A DNA stretch of 17,776 nt from assembly GCA_012523875.1 (NCBI GenBank), contig JAAYSW010000064.1:1-17776 (forward strand), given 5' to 3'. Origin of the DNA: Clostridiales bacterium. Its GTDB lineage: Bacteria; Bacillota; Clostridia; Oscillospirales; Ruminococcaceae. Positions 8,188-14,942 of the stretch are shown here, piece by piece; position 1 is the stretch's first letter, and every line of letters starts with the position of its first letter. The notes under the pieces are model-generated. The model searched no databases. It was not told the DNA's origin and was given only the letters and a program-made list of their open reading frames with translations. The position numbers and the translations under genes were made by a program.

Positions 8188-9219
8188 CTAATTTGAATAA
8201 AATACAGATACTTGCCCCTCAATAGGGTTGTTTTTTATCCATGAGGTAGCATAACTTGTGTTAAATAGATTTGGAGATGATAGCACTAAAACAAATTGGA
8301 GCATATAATTAGAATCGCTGTCTTTTAAGATATCCCACCCCACAATAGAGTACTTACCAATTCCTGTATATGTATTCTCATCAATTACCTTAGATAAGTT
8401 ATTGTTGGTGGACTTTTCCACTTCAACATGGACATATATGTAATACTGGTTTATTGCTTCGCTAATTGTCTCTTCTGATTCTGCTGTAACCTCTACAGTT
8501 GATGTAACCTCAACAATTGTTGTACCCTCTACAACTGTTGTTTCTCTATGGGTGGTTCTAACTGTTTCTGACCCTGTTTGATCTGCAGTAACGATTGTTG
8601 TCTGTATGCTTGTTATCGTTGTTTGCGGTGGTTGTACTGTAGTGGTTTCCCTTGTGATTTCTGTATTATCAGTAGGACTTGTTGTAGGTGCTGTTGCCCT
8701 TGAAGTCCCTGTACTTTCAGTTGGTCTTGTTGTTGTTTCATTCCTTATTGTTGTTTGAATATCTTCTTGCTGGGGGTCGACAGCATCTTCACTATTTGGA
8801 TCATTGCTTCCATTATCATCATCTATACCTGGGACAACAGTAACAGGCTCTGTGAAGGAATCCCCATCTGGTATAGTAGTTGTAATATAGCTCTCCTCTT
8901 CGCTATCTTTTTTGGGCTCGGTAACCTTATTGTTTGTTAAAACTTCCGGTTCTGTTTCATCAATCCTTGTTTCCTGGGTGATATCCTCAACAATATACAT
9001 GGGAAGAGTATATGTCCTGCCTCCAATACTATCTAAAGCAGTAACCAATACAAGCAAGCATGATAATACTGCTGCATAGCGGTTAAATTTATAAAGGTTA
9101 GGGAGGTTATTTTTTTTATCCTTTGCTGAATGCATATCTCCCCTTATTTTTTCTGCCACATTATTATCAAGTTTTATCTGTGAATAATACTCCTTATATT
9201 TTTTCATTTCATTCATCAT
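8188..9219 (-). CDS. Putative membrane anti-sigma factor with Thr-rich extracellular stalk
   Basis: I do not recognise a named family over the full length. The first about 45 residues are charged and cytoplasmic (KKYKEYYSQIKL...). One membrane segment lies at about 47-63 (Y-A-A-V-L-S-C-L-L-V-L-V-T-A-L). A very Thr-, Glu- and Pro-rich stretch runs from about 80 to 255 (many TTT, ETTT and TTI runs), and a folded-looking C-terminal region of about 90 residues (255-343) is probably outside the cell. The gene overlaps the ECF sigma gene by 11 bases, and its ribosome binding site GGGAGG lies inside that gene. ATG codons at 9219 and 9216 are both possible starts. Cytoplasmic sigma binding and extracellular sensing are inferred from topology and context; no ASD or zinc anti-sigma motif is visible. 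Confidence 0.7.
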   Translation of the reverse strand: MMNEMKKYKEYYSQIKLDNNVAEKIRGDMHSAKDKKNNLPNLYKFNRYAAVLSCLLVLVTALDSIGGRTYTLPMYIVEDITQETRIDETEPEVLTNNKVTEPKKDSEEESYITTTIPDGDSFTEPVTVVPGIDDDNGSNDPNSEDAVDPQQEDIQTTIRNETTTRPTESTGTSRATAPTTSPTDNTEITRETTTVQPPQTTITSIQTTIVTADQTGSETVRTTHRETTVVEGTTIVEVTSTVEVTAESEETISEAINQYYIYVHVEVEKSTNNNLSKVIDENTYTGIGKYSIVGWDILKDSDSNYMLQFVLVLSSPNLFNTSYATSWIKNNPIEGQVSVFYSN

Positions 9220-9715
9220 AAAATCCTCCCTTCAATAGCACTTTCAGCTGTTCCCTAGCCCTTCTTAGCTGTGTTTTAATCGTGGATTCTTTTATGTTCA
9301 AAGCCTCACTAATTTCTTTAATTGTCATCTCCTCAAAATAAAACAAATGCACTACTATTTTATATTTCTGGGGAAGTTTCAATAAAGCATTACGTATATC
9401 TATTTTCATCTCCGATGTTCCTTCATCAGAATACACGCATAAACTTTCATCTAATCCAGTAGTCCTTTTGTACCATGAAGACAAGAAAATACTTTTACTA
9501 CAATTTACAGTAACTTTTACTAGCCATTTCTTACGGTGTTCTTCATTTTCAAATTCTTGATTTCTTTTGATATATCTCATAAAAACTTCGTGACAAACAT
9601 CCTCTGCATCATAACGGGTTTTTACTAAGGAAAAAGCCAGTCTAAAGACCATATCCTTATATTTATCAAAAACCTCATCAATACAATCCTCTGTTTTAAA
9701 CGATTGTATTGCCAT
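9209..9715 (-). CDS. ECF-type RNA polymerase sigma factor
   Basis: This 168-residue sigma factor has only the two domains typical of the ECF group. Region 2 (about residues 15-65) contains Y-K-D-M-V-F-R-L-A-F-S-L and the D-A-E-D-V-x-x-E-V-F motif that contacts the -10 element and core polymerase. Region 4 (107-160) contains L-P-Q-K-Y-K-I-V, E-M-T-I-K-E-I-S-E-A-L and the recognition helix E-S-T-I-K-T-Q-L-R-R-A-R-E. The ATG at 9715 is preceded by GAGGGGGG. Its 3' end overlaps the presumed anti-sigma gene by 11 bases, a classic arrangement for translational coupling. A candidate autoregulatory promoter is at 9744-9768. The target genes are unknown; the neighbouring LRR gene appears to have an ordinary sigma-A promoter. 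Confidence 0.94.
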   Translation of the reverse strand: MAIQSFKTEDCIDEVFDKYKDMVFRLAFSLVKTRYDAEDVCHEVFMRYIKRNQEFENEEHRKKWLVKVTVNCSKSIFLSSWYKRTTGLDESLCVYSDEGTSEMKIDIRNALLKLPQKYKIVVHLFYFEEMTIKEISEALNIKESTIKTQLRRAREQLKVLLKGGFYDE

Positions 9716-9743
9716 CGAATAATTTCCCCCCTCAATATACTAA

Positions 9744-9768
9744 CTCCGCACCTGCCCAAAAGGTTGCA
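9744..9768 (-). promoter_or_regulatory. Candidate ECF-type autoregulatory promoter
   Basis: On the minus strand TGCAACC (9762-9768) is followed after 13 bases by CGGAG (9744-9748), about 30 bases before the sigma gene. The AAC core of the -35 and a CG-containing -10 resemble ECF promoters, but the spacing is short and the -10 is not the usual CGTC. The rest of the roughly 240 bases between this gene and the LRR gene holds only the terminator below. Confidence 0.4.
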
Positions 9769-9945
9769 TAATAATATAATTTTTATTTCTTTGGAAATTT
9801 ACACCTAATAAAATTAACAAGAACATTTTTCATACATTATACCATATTTATCATGCTATATCTACTAATTAGTTTATTTTTTGCTAGAAAACACAATTAT
9901 TTTTATGGGTAAGACGCCGTTACCAATGCCTTAACATCCTTTGCT

Positions 9946-9993
9946 TATAAAACAAAAAGCGGAATGATTGAATTATAATCCAACCATTCCGCT
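9946..9993 (-). terminator. Terminator of the LRR-dockerin gene
   Basis: AGCGGAATG (9958-9966) pairs with CATTCCGCT (9985-9993), extending inward with one mismatch to about 13 pairs. On the minus strand it is followed by TTTTTGTTTTA. It begins 23 bases after the LRR gene stop and separates that gene from the sigma factor. Confidence 0.85.
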
Positions 9994-10015
9994 CTTGAAA
10001 TAAATCCTTTTAATC

Positions 10016-11635
10016 TTATGCTTGTGTTATCATTTTTTTCATGATTATTAAATCAAAAATGTCGATTTTACCATCATTATTTAAATCAGATGCAACAACT
10101 TGATTTGGAGTTAATTCTGCTGTACCAACCAATACTTTTTGAAGATTAATTACATCAGCAATATCTGTTACCCCATCACCATTAGGATCACCCTTTTCGT
10201 AAATACCATCAAATAAAATACCATTTGCAACTGCATAAGCTTCTGCATTTGTATCCTTATCACCTATTATTGCAAAGTTAGGATAAACAGCTTGTGCCCA
10301 CTTCTTCCCTTCCAAGAAATATCCGTATCCTATAGCTCTAAATCCAATGTCTGTAACGCTTGAAGGAACTTCTATGCTATTCACATTATCACATGAATAG
10401 AAAGCGTATTCGCCTATTTTTTCAACTGTATTTGAAATTACTATACTTTCAATATTTTTACATGATGAAAACGCAAAGCTCCCAATGCTCACAACACCCT
10501 CAGGTATTACTAGCTCTGTTAGACCTGTGCAACGTGTAAATGCTGAATCACCAATTTTTTGAGTACTAGTTGGAATTTCTAAACTTGTGAGGCTTACACA
10601 CCATGCAAATGCGTTAGCACCTATGCTTACAACTCCCTCAGGGATAGATAGCTCCGCAAGGCTTGCACAAGATGCAAAAGCATAGTCAGCAATTTCTGTT
10701 ACCCCAACTGGAATGTCAATGGTTTCTAATTTATCGCAGAAATAAAATGCTCTATCTCCAATTCTCTCAATATTATTTGAAAGCGTTATGTTTTTCAAAT
10801 TAAAACAATATGAGAATATTCTGTCGCCAATACTTTCAACATTATCTGGAATTATAATATCTTCTAGGCTCTCACAATATGCAAAAGCTTCTCTACCAAT
10901 AGTTTTTACACCCACAGGAATTTCAATTGTTTCTAAGTTTGAGCAGTAAATAAACATTCTATCACCAATACTCTCAATATTCTGTGATAGTTTTATTTCT
11001 TTCAAATTCTCATTCCATGAAAAAGCTTCATTACCTAGACTTACAACGCTATCAGGTACTTCAATACTTGTTAAGCTTGAACAAGATAAAAACGCCATAT
11101 ATCCTATAGTTGTAACACTATCAGGAATAATAATCTCATCTATTGAACCACACCATGCAAAAGCTCTAGGCATAATTTCTGTTACAGTATCTGGAATAAC
11201 ATAAGTTTCCTGCACCTTTGATGCTGGATGAGCTACTAATCTGGTTTGGTCAAAATTGTAAAGAACTCCATCAATTTCACTAAACCTATCATTGTTTTCA
11301 TCAACAAAAATATTTTCTAAGCTTATACATGGTGCAAATGCTCCATTTCCTATGCTTGTGAGATTAGCCCCAAGGGTTATGCTTGTTATTTCTGTGCAAC
11401 CGATAAAGGCTTGTGTTTCGATACTTTTTACTGGATTATCCCCAATCATATCAGGAATTACTACCTCTTTTAGCTTTTCATCGCAACCTGTAATTGTTAT
11501 TCCGCTACCAGTATTGTAGTAACTTAATCCCCCTGAAGATGCCTCCTGAGCAGAAACAAGTGTTACTGGTATAGCAATAATACAGATAATCAAGCTTAAA
11601 AAAATTGCTAGTGATCTTTTAACTGACTTTTGCAT
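10016..11635 (-). CDS. Secreted BspA-like leucine-rich-repeat protein with C-terminal dockerin
   Basis: The 539-residue protein has a signal peptide (1-29: basic MQKSVKR, hydrophobic core, cleavage after V-S-A). About 14 LRR units of 23 residues of the BspA/TpLRR type follow (about 70-435), each with A-F-x-x-C-x-x-L-x-x-I-x-I-P-x-x-V-x-x-I-G. A short closing module ends near 475. A type I dockerin (about 483-539) has two calcium-binding motifs, D-P-N-G-D-G-V-T-D and D-L-N-N-D-G-K-I-D. Dockerins bind cohesins in cellulosome-like complexes; BspA repeats usually mediate adhesion to host or substrate. The protein therefore probably attaches to an extracellular scaffold, although no cohesin or scaffoldin gene is visible here. 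The ATG at 11635 follows GGAGG by eight bases. Confidence 0.93.
   Translation of the reverse strand: MQKSVKRSLAIFLSLIICIIAIPVTLVSAQEASSGGLSYYNTGSGITITGCDEKLKEVVIPDMIGDNPVKSIETQAFIGCTEITSITLGANLTSIGNGAFAPCISLENIFVDENNDRFSEIDGVLYNFDQTRLVAHPASKVQETYVIPDTVTEIMPRAFAWCGSIDEIIIPDSVTTIGYMAFLSCSSLTSIEVPDSVVSLGNEAFSWNENLKEIKLSQNIESIGDRMFIYCSNLETIEIPVGVKTIGREAFAYCESLEDIIIPDNVESIGDRIFSYCFNLKNITLSNNIERIGDRAFYFCDKLETIDIPVGVTEIADYAFASCASLAELSIPEGVVSIGANAFAWCVSLTSLEIPTSTQKIGDSAFTRCTGLTELVIPEGVVSIGSFAFSSCKNIESIVISNTVEKIGEYAFYSCDNVNSIEVPSSVTDIGFRAIGYGYFLEGKKWAQAVYPNFAIIGDKDTNAEAYAVANGILFDGIYEKGDPNGDGVTDIADVINLQKVLVGTAELTPNQVVASDLNNDGKIDIFDLIIMKKMITQA
10331..11428 (-). repeat. BspA-type LRR array (23-residue units, 69-bp period)
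   Basis: The array covers about residues 70-435 of the LRR-dockerin protein. Besides the 23-residue unit, three-unit blocks are duplicated: N-I-E-S-I-G-D-R at residue 219 recurs as N-I-E-R-I-G-D-R at 288, exactly 69 residues later, with E-T-I-x-I-P-V-G-V in step. I-P-E-G-V-V-S-I-G recurs at 331 and 377, two units apart. Confidence 0.85.
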
Positions 11636-11668
11636 TATCTATTCCTCCAATATTATTATTATATTTTA

Positions 11669-11696
11669 ATTATAACATATATATTTTTTTTGGCAA
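11669..11696 (-). promoter_or_regulatory. Candidate sigma-A promoter for the LRR-dockerin gene
   Basis: On the minus strand TTGCCA (11691-11696) and TATAAT (11669-11674) are separated by 16 bases, about 35 bases upstream of the start codon. This suggests housekeeping rather than ECF control of the gene. Confidence 0.6.
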
Positions 11697-11853
11697 GTAT
11701 ACAGTAAAATTCTTTGAAAAAGTTTATAATAATATACAATATTGATAGATATTATTTGGCAACATTGCCGAAGATTTTATAGATTCAAATAAACCATATC
11801 CTAAATAATATCACTAAATTTGTCGGCATTTGCATACTACTTATATATAGTAA

Positions 11854-11882
11854 TTGACTTGAATTTAAGCTGAAAATATGAT
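11854..11882 (+). promoter_or_regulatory. Candidate sigma-A promoter for the HD-hydrolase/GH13 pair
   Basis: TTGACT (11854-11859) and TATGAT (11877-11882) are separated by 17 bases, about 37 bases before the HD gene. Between this and the divergent LRR promoter there is only AT-rich DNA with a weak inverted repeat (TGCCGA/TCGGCA around 11766 and 11823). Confidence 0.6.
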
Positions 11883-11918
11883 AGAATAAATATAGAAAGA
11901 TTTTATATGGAGGCAGCT

Positions 11919-12503
11919 ATGACTAAACGTGAAGAATTCTTAAGTATATATAATGAAAACATCACTAGAAAGGGGGCGGATAAACTCTTGCAATTCCTTT
12001 TATCCGATTCAAGTGATTTCTTTTATGCACCCTGTAGTACAAGATTCCATGGTTCATATGATGGTGGACTTGTCGAGCACTGTGTTAATGTTTATCATTG
12101 CCTTAAGGATTATCTAAGCCGTGATAGGGTTAAAACCACCTATAATATGAATTATAGCGAGGAAACCATCGCAATTTCTGCTCTATTACATGATGTTTGT
12201 AAGGTTAATACATATAAAAAAGGGACTAGGAATGTTAAAGGTGAAGATGGAGTTTGGCGGCAGGTACCAACATATGAATTTAATGACAAACTTCCCTATG
12301 GACATGGTGAAAAATCTGTTTACATAATTTCTGGATTTATGCGTCTTTCAAGGGAGGAATCCTTTGCAATTCGCTATCACATGGGGTTTTCTGGAACAGA
12401 GGATAAGCGTGCAATTGGTGATACATTTGAAATGTTTCCTTTGGCTTTCGCTTTAAGTGTTGCTGATATGGAAGCTACATACTATCTTGAAGGTAAAATA
12501 TAA
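11919..12503 (+). CDS. HD-domain phosphohydrolase
   Basis: A 194-residue cytoplasmic protein with the metal-binding HD pattern: His54 (L-V-E-H-C), His91-Asp92 (L-L-H-D-V-C-K), His129 (Y-G-H-G-E-K-S), His154 (R-Y-H-M-G) and Asp183 (V-A-D-M-E-A). The family usually cleaves phosphoester bonds in nucleotides or RNA ends; it resembles the HD half of YhaM-type proteins but lacks an OB domain, so the substrate is unknown. The ATG at 11907 overlaps the ribosome binding site GGAGG (11909-11913), so I choose the ATG at 11919. The GH13 gene begins 18 bases after its stop behind TAGGAGG, so the two are probably co-transcribed. No functional link between them is obvious. Confidence 0.88.
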   Translation: MTKREEFLSIYNENITRKGADKLLQFLLSDSSDFFYAPCSTRFHGSYDGGLVEHCVNVYHCLKDYLSRDRVKTTYNMNYSEETIAISALLHDVCKVNTYKKGTRNVKGEDGVWRQVPTYEFNDKLPYGHGEKSVYIISGFMRLSREESFAIRYHMGFSGTEDKRAIGDTFEMFPLAFALSVADMEATYYLEGKI

Positions 12504-12521
12504 TAGGAGGCGAATTGTTTT

Positions 12522-14066
12522 ATGGCATTCTGGTATGATGATACAATTATTTATCATATTTATCCACTTGGTTTCTGTGGAGCATCTAAGTTTAATGACA
12601 GCGAGGACATTATTTATAGCCTTGATAAAATTTATGATTGGATTGATAGTTTTAGGGAACTCAATATTGGGGCAATTTATTTTGGACCTGTTTTTGAATC
12701 AGTTGAACATGGTTATGATACAATAGATTATAAGGTTATTGATAAACGCTTAGGTGATAATGAATCTTTTAAAAAGATTTGCAAGGAACTTCATGATAAT
12801 GGCATAAAGATAATTCTTGATGGGGTATTCAATCATGTTGGCAGAGATTTTTGGGCATTTAAAGATATTCGAGAAAAGGGTCCTGAATCCGCATACTGTG
12901 GTTGGTTTTATAATCTACACTTCGGTGGACAAAGCCCTTATGGTGATAATTTCTCTTATGAAGGTTGGAATGGACATTATAACCTTGTTAAATTAAACTT
13001 AAAAAACCCTGATGTTTGTAATTATCTAATGGATGTTATTAACTTTTGGATTGAGGAATTTGATATTGATGGGATACGCTTTGATGCTGCTGATTGCGTT
13101 GATTTCGATTTCTTTAAAAGAGTAAGAAGTTTCTGCAAATCAAAAAAGCATGATTTTTGGCTTATGGGAGAAATTATCCATGGCGATTATACTAGATGGG
13201 CAAATCCTGAAATGCTTGACAGTGTTACGAATTATGAGTGCTATAAGGGCATTTATTCTTCCCATAATGATAAAAATTATTTTGAAATTGATTATTCTAT
13301 AAATAGACAAAAGGGAAATGGTGGAATATATAAAGATATTCATCTGTATAATTTTCTTGATAACCATGATGTTAATAGAATTATTAGCACACTTAAAAAT
13401 AAAGAGCATATTTTAAACTGCTATACACTGCTTTACACAATGCCAGGTATCCCATCTATTTATTATGGTAGCGAATATGGGGTTGCTGGGGTTAAAGAAA
13501 ATAATTCTGATGATAATTTAAGACCTAATTTAGACATTCATAAAATGCCAAAAACGAATTCAGAAATATATAATCACCTTGTAAAGCTTGGTGAAATCCA
13601 CAAAACATATCATGCACTAAGCTCAGGTAGCTATCAAACAATTACTATTAGAAATCAACAGATGCTCTTCAAGCGTGAATCGGATGGACAAGTAGTTTAT
13701 ATTGCCTTGAATTTGGAAGATAAGGAGTTTGAATTCTCATTCAACACTAATGTTAAACCCCTTTTTGATATCCTCAATGGTATACCTGTCATCCTTGAAA
13801 ATAATACCGCAAAGATAAAGATTCCAGCATGCTCCTCAGCAATAATTACTCAAAATGATACTGTGAATGAACCTATAAAAATTTTAAGCCATAATAGCAT
13901 GTATGATGCTGAAATTATTGTTGGTGGAAAGTATATGTACTGCGGGATAATTTGTGAAGTAATTGCAATTGCTAAGGATGTTAGGACTATGGAAGAACTT
14001 ATAATATATAAAGATGCAAATTCTAATACTTGGTCAACATTAAAATCGATGTTTATAGTTGGATAA
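12522..14066 (+). CDS. Cytoplasmic GH13 alpha-amylase-family enzyme with DUF1653-like C-terminal domain
   Basis: The TIM barrel carries all four GH13 motifs: D-G-V-F-N-H-V-G (100-107), G-I-R-F-D-A-A-D with nucleophile Asp188, M-G-E-I-I with acid/base Glu217, and F-L-D-N-H-D with His282 and Asp283. A beta-sandwich-like region follows to about 445. There is no signal peptide, so it should act on imported maltodextrins or stored glycogen; the exact specificity (amylase, neopullulanase, cyclomaltodextrinase or glucosidase) cannot be read. The last about 50 residues are unusual: G-G-K-Y-x-Y-C-G-x-x-C-E-V-I-A-I-A-K...M-E-E-L-I-I-Y-K...M-F matches the plan of DUF1653, normally a stand-alone small protein. 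The ATG at 12522 follows TAGGAGG by about 11 bases. The gene ends just before a strong hairpin. Confidence 0.93.
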   Translation: MAFWYDDTIIYHIYPLGFCGASKFNDSEDIIYSLDKIYDWIDSFRELNIGAIYFGPVFESVEHGYDTIDYKVIDKRLGDNESFKKICKELHDNGIKIILDGVFNHVGRDFWAFKDIREKGPESAYCGWFYNLHFGGQSPYGDNFSYEGWNGHYNLVKLNLKNPDVCNYLMDVINFWIEEFDIDGIRFDAADCVDFDFFKRVRSFCKSKKHDFWLMGEIIHGDYTRWANPEMLDSVTNYECYKGIYSSHNDKNYFEIDYSINRQKGNGGIYKDIHLYNFLDNHDVNRIISTLKNKEHILNCYTLLYTMPGIPSIYYGSEYGVAGVKENNSDDNLRPNLDIHKMPKTNSEIYNHLVKLGEIHKTYHALSSGSYQTITIRNQQMLFKRESDGQVVYIALNLEDKEFEFSFNTNVKPLFDILNGIPVILENNTAKIKIPACSSAIITQNDTVNEPIKILSHNSMYDAEIIVGGKYMYCGIICEVIAIAKDVRTMEELIIYKDANSNTWSTLKSMFIVG

Positions 14067-14070
14067 TAAA

Positions 14071-14105
14071 TTAAAGGGTGGAATCGTGTTAATTCCACCC
14101 TTTAA
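14071..14105. terminator. Strong bidirectional terminator hairpin
   Basis: TTAAAGGGTGGAAT (14071-14084) pairs perfectly over 14 bases with its complement at 14092-14105, loop CGTGTTA. It lies four bases after the GH13 stop and is convergent with the small NQ-repeat gene. A second small hairpin, TTACG-AAAG-CGTAA (14107-14121), sits between the two. Confidence 0.85.
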
Positions 14106-14121
14106 GTTTACGAAAGCGTAA

Positions 14122-14241
14122 TTATTCGTTTTGGTTTTCTTGGTTGTTTTGCTCATTCTGATTTTTTTGATTATTCTGGTTGTTCTGGTTCTTTTGATTC
14201 TTTTGATTCTTTTGATTCTTTTGGTTTTGATTATTAGACAT
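14122..14241 (-). CDS. Small Asn/Gln/Lys-repeat peptide, function unknown
   Basis: A 39-residue protein starting MSNNQNQ and made almost entirely of N-Q-K, N-Q-N and N-Q-E triplets, ending NQNE. It has no hydrophobic residue after the initiator, so it should be disordered and soluble. The ATG at 14241 is preceded by TGGAG with eight bases of spacing, a convincing ribosome binding site. The gene sits between a long structured leader upstream and terminator hairpins downstream, which argues that it is a real transcription unit. An upstream in-frame TTG at 14337 would give 71 residues, but it would have to be translated through the leader structure and lacks a ribosome binding site. I do not recognise the family; a spore-associated protein is a guess from the promoter alone. 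Confidence 0.6.
   Translation of the reverse strand: MSNNQNQKNQKNQKNQKNQNNQNNQKNQNEQNNQENQNE
14153..14236 (-). repeat. Nine-base tandem repeats encoding NQK/NQN
   Basis: Nearly identical nine-base units (plus strand TTTTGATTC, cleanest four copies at about 14190-14225) make up most of the small gene. Because the unit is a multiple of three, slippage would change peptide length without a frameshift. Confidence 0.75.
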
Positions 14242-14257
14242 AAAATTCTCCATTCTC

Positions 14258-14354
14258 CCGCACAGCACATCAAAGCAAAATCTTATCCTTTTGTGCGGCA
14301 AATGATAAGATTTGGTATATGCTTTGACAGGAGCCAAATATATTTTTTTGCTCC
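14258..14354 (-). ncRNA. Candidate structured RNA with pseudoknot, upstream of the NQ-repeat gene
   Basis: In the minus-strand RNA three perfectly complementary elements nest. P1 (14320-14327 with 14270-14277, UCAAAGCA/UGCUUUGA) stacks directly on P2 (14304-14313 with 14278-14287, AAAUCUUAUC/GAUAAGAUUU), leaving a six-base bulge on the 5' side only. The 16-base loop contains CCGCACA (14292-14298), which pairs perfectly with UGUGCGG (14258-14264) just 3' of P1, forming a pseudoknot eight bases before the ribosome binding site of the NQ peptide. A small 5' hairpin GGAGC/GCUCC lies at 14350-14354 and 14330-14334. I cannot match it to a riboswitch class I know. It could be a cis-regulator or an independent small RNA. 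Confidence 0.6.
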
Positions 14355-14362
14355 ATTGAAAC

Positions 14363-14392
14363 TATTATTTCATCTTTAATTTTTTTTATTCA
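14363..14392 (-). promoter_or_regulatory. Possible sigma-F/G-like promoter for the structured RNA and NQ peptide
   Basis: On the minus strand TGAATA (14387-14392) and AATAATA (14363-14369) are separated by 17 bases, similar to forespore consensus (TGMATA and CATWMTA). The start would fall just before the 5' hairpin of the structured RNA. The region is very AT-rich, so a chance match is quite possible. Confidence 0.25.
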
Positions 14393-14642
14393 TTAAAAAC
14401 ACAAAAACTTAGTTCTTTATAAATGGTGTAGGAGTTGGGGATGTATTTTCTAATTGAAATTAAAATACTTTGAATATAAAGAAGAAAATCAATTCAAGAA
14501 AGATAAAGATAAGCATATTTCTTGTATATCTAAATTGTGCTTATTTCCAATTTAAATTGAATCTTCAAATTATGCTTTACTTTTATGTTTTAATGTGCTA
14601 AAATATAATTAATAAAATTGAAAAAAAATTGGAGGTATCAAT
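14393..14642. other. AT-rich intergenic stretch before the yerC-type gene
   Basis: No gene is seen. It holds a 12-base perfect palindrome CAATTTAAATTG (14548-14559). ATAAGCA (14509-14515) can pair with TGCTTAT (14538-14544), and alternatively AAGCATA (14511-14517) with TATGCTT (14571-14577). A weak promoter, TTTACT-17-TAAAAT (14576-14604), is the best candidate for the downstream operon. Confidence 0.4.
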
Positions 14643-14942
14643 ATGAATGATAAGCTAAAAGATAAAAACATGGATGATTTGTTTGAAGCCATTTTATGTC
14701 TTGAAACTGTTGAAGAATGTTATAAATTCTTTGATGATTTATGTACTGTTTTAGAGTTAAAAGCACTCTCTCAAAGATTACAAGTAGCAAAAATGCTAAG
14801 TGACCAAAAAGTATATAGTGATATTGTTAGCTTAACTGGTGCAAGTACAGCCACCATTAGTAGAGTAAACCGTTCCCTTAACTATGGCAGTGATGGATAT
14901 GGAATAGTATTTAAGAGGCTAAAAGAAAAAAATGAAAGATAG
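14643..14942 (+). CDS. YerC/TrpR-like DNA-binding regulator
   Basis: This 99-residue protein matches the YerC/YecD family, related to the tryptophan repressor TrpR. The typical stretch is L-K-A-L-S-Q-R-L-Q-V-A-K-M-L (about 50-63), then a helix-turn-helix with V-Y-S-D-I-V-S-L-T-G-A-S-T-A-T-I-S-R (about 66-83) and the R-S-L-N-Y-G-S-D-G-Y tail. Ligand and targets of the Gram-positive members are largely unknown, and tryptophan binding should not be assumed. The ATG follows TTGGAGG with good spacing. The gene overlaps the methyltransferase start by 11 bases, so the three genes up to Hsp33 are likely one operon. A palindrome at 14548 could be its own operator, but that is speculation. Confidence 0.88.
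   Translation: MNDKLKDKNMDDLFEAILCLETVEECYKFFDDLCTVLELKALSQRLQVAKMLSDQKVYSDIVSLTGASTATISRVNRSLNYGSDGYGIVFKRLKEKNER

Noticed and set aside
8581..8760. Short direct repeats rich in GTTGTT/GTTGTA
   Set aside because: They reflect threonine codons in the Thr-rich stalk on the minus strand, with irregular spacing; not CRISPR and not an intergenic repeat family.
10331..11428. Regular repeats spaced about 69 bases, at first glance array-like
   Set aside because: The period equals 23 codons and the frame encodes BspA-type leucine-rich repeats; no CRISPR-like identical repeats or cas genes are present.
14242..14337. A 71-residue version of the NQ peptide starting from a TTG at 14337
   Set aside because: No ribosome binding site at the TTG, and the extra codons lie entirely inside the strongly paired RNA structure; the ATG at 14241 has a good site.
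14131..14379. Plus-strand hydrophobic 82-residue reading frame rich in Leu, Ile and Val
   Set aside because: It is the antisense of the NQK repeats (TTTTGATTC read as leucine/isoleucine/valine) and has no ribosome binding site.
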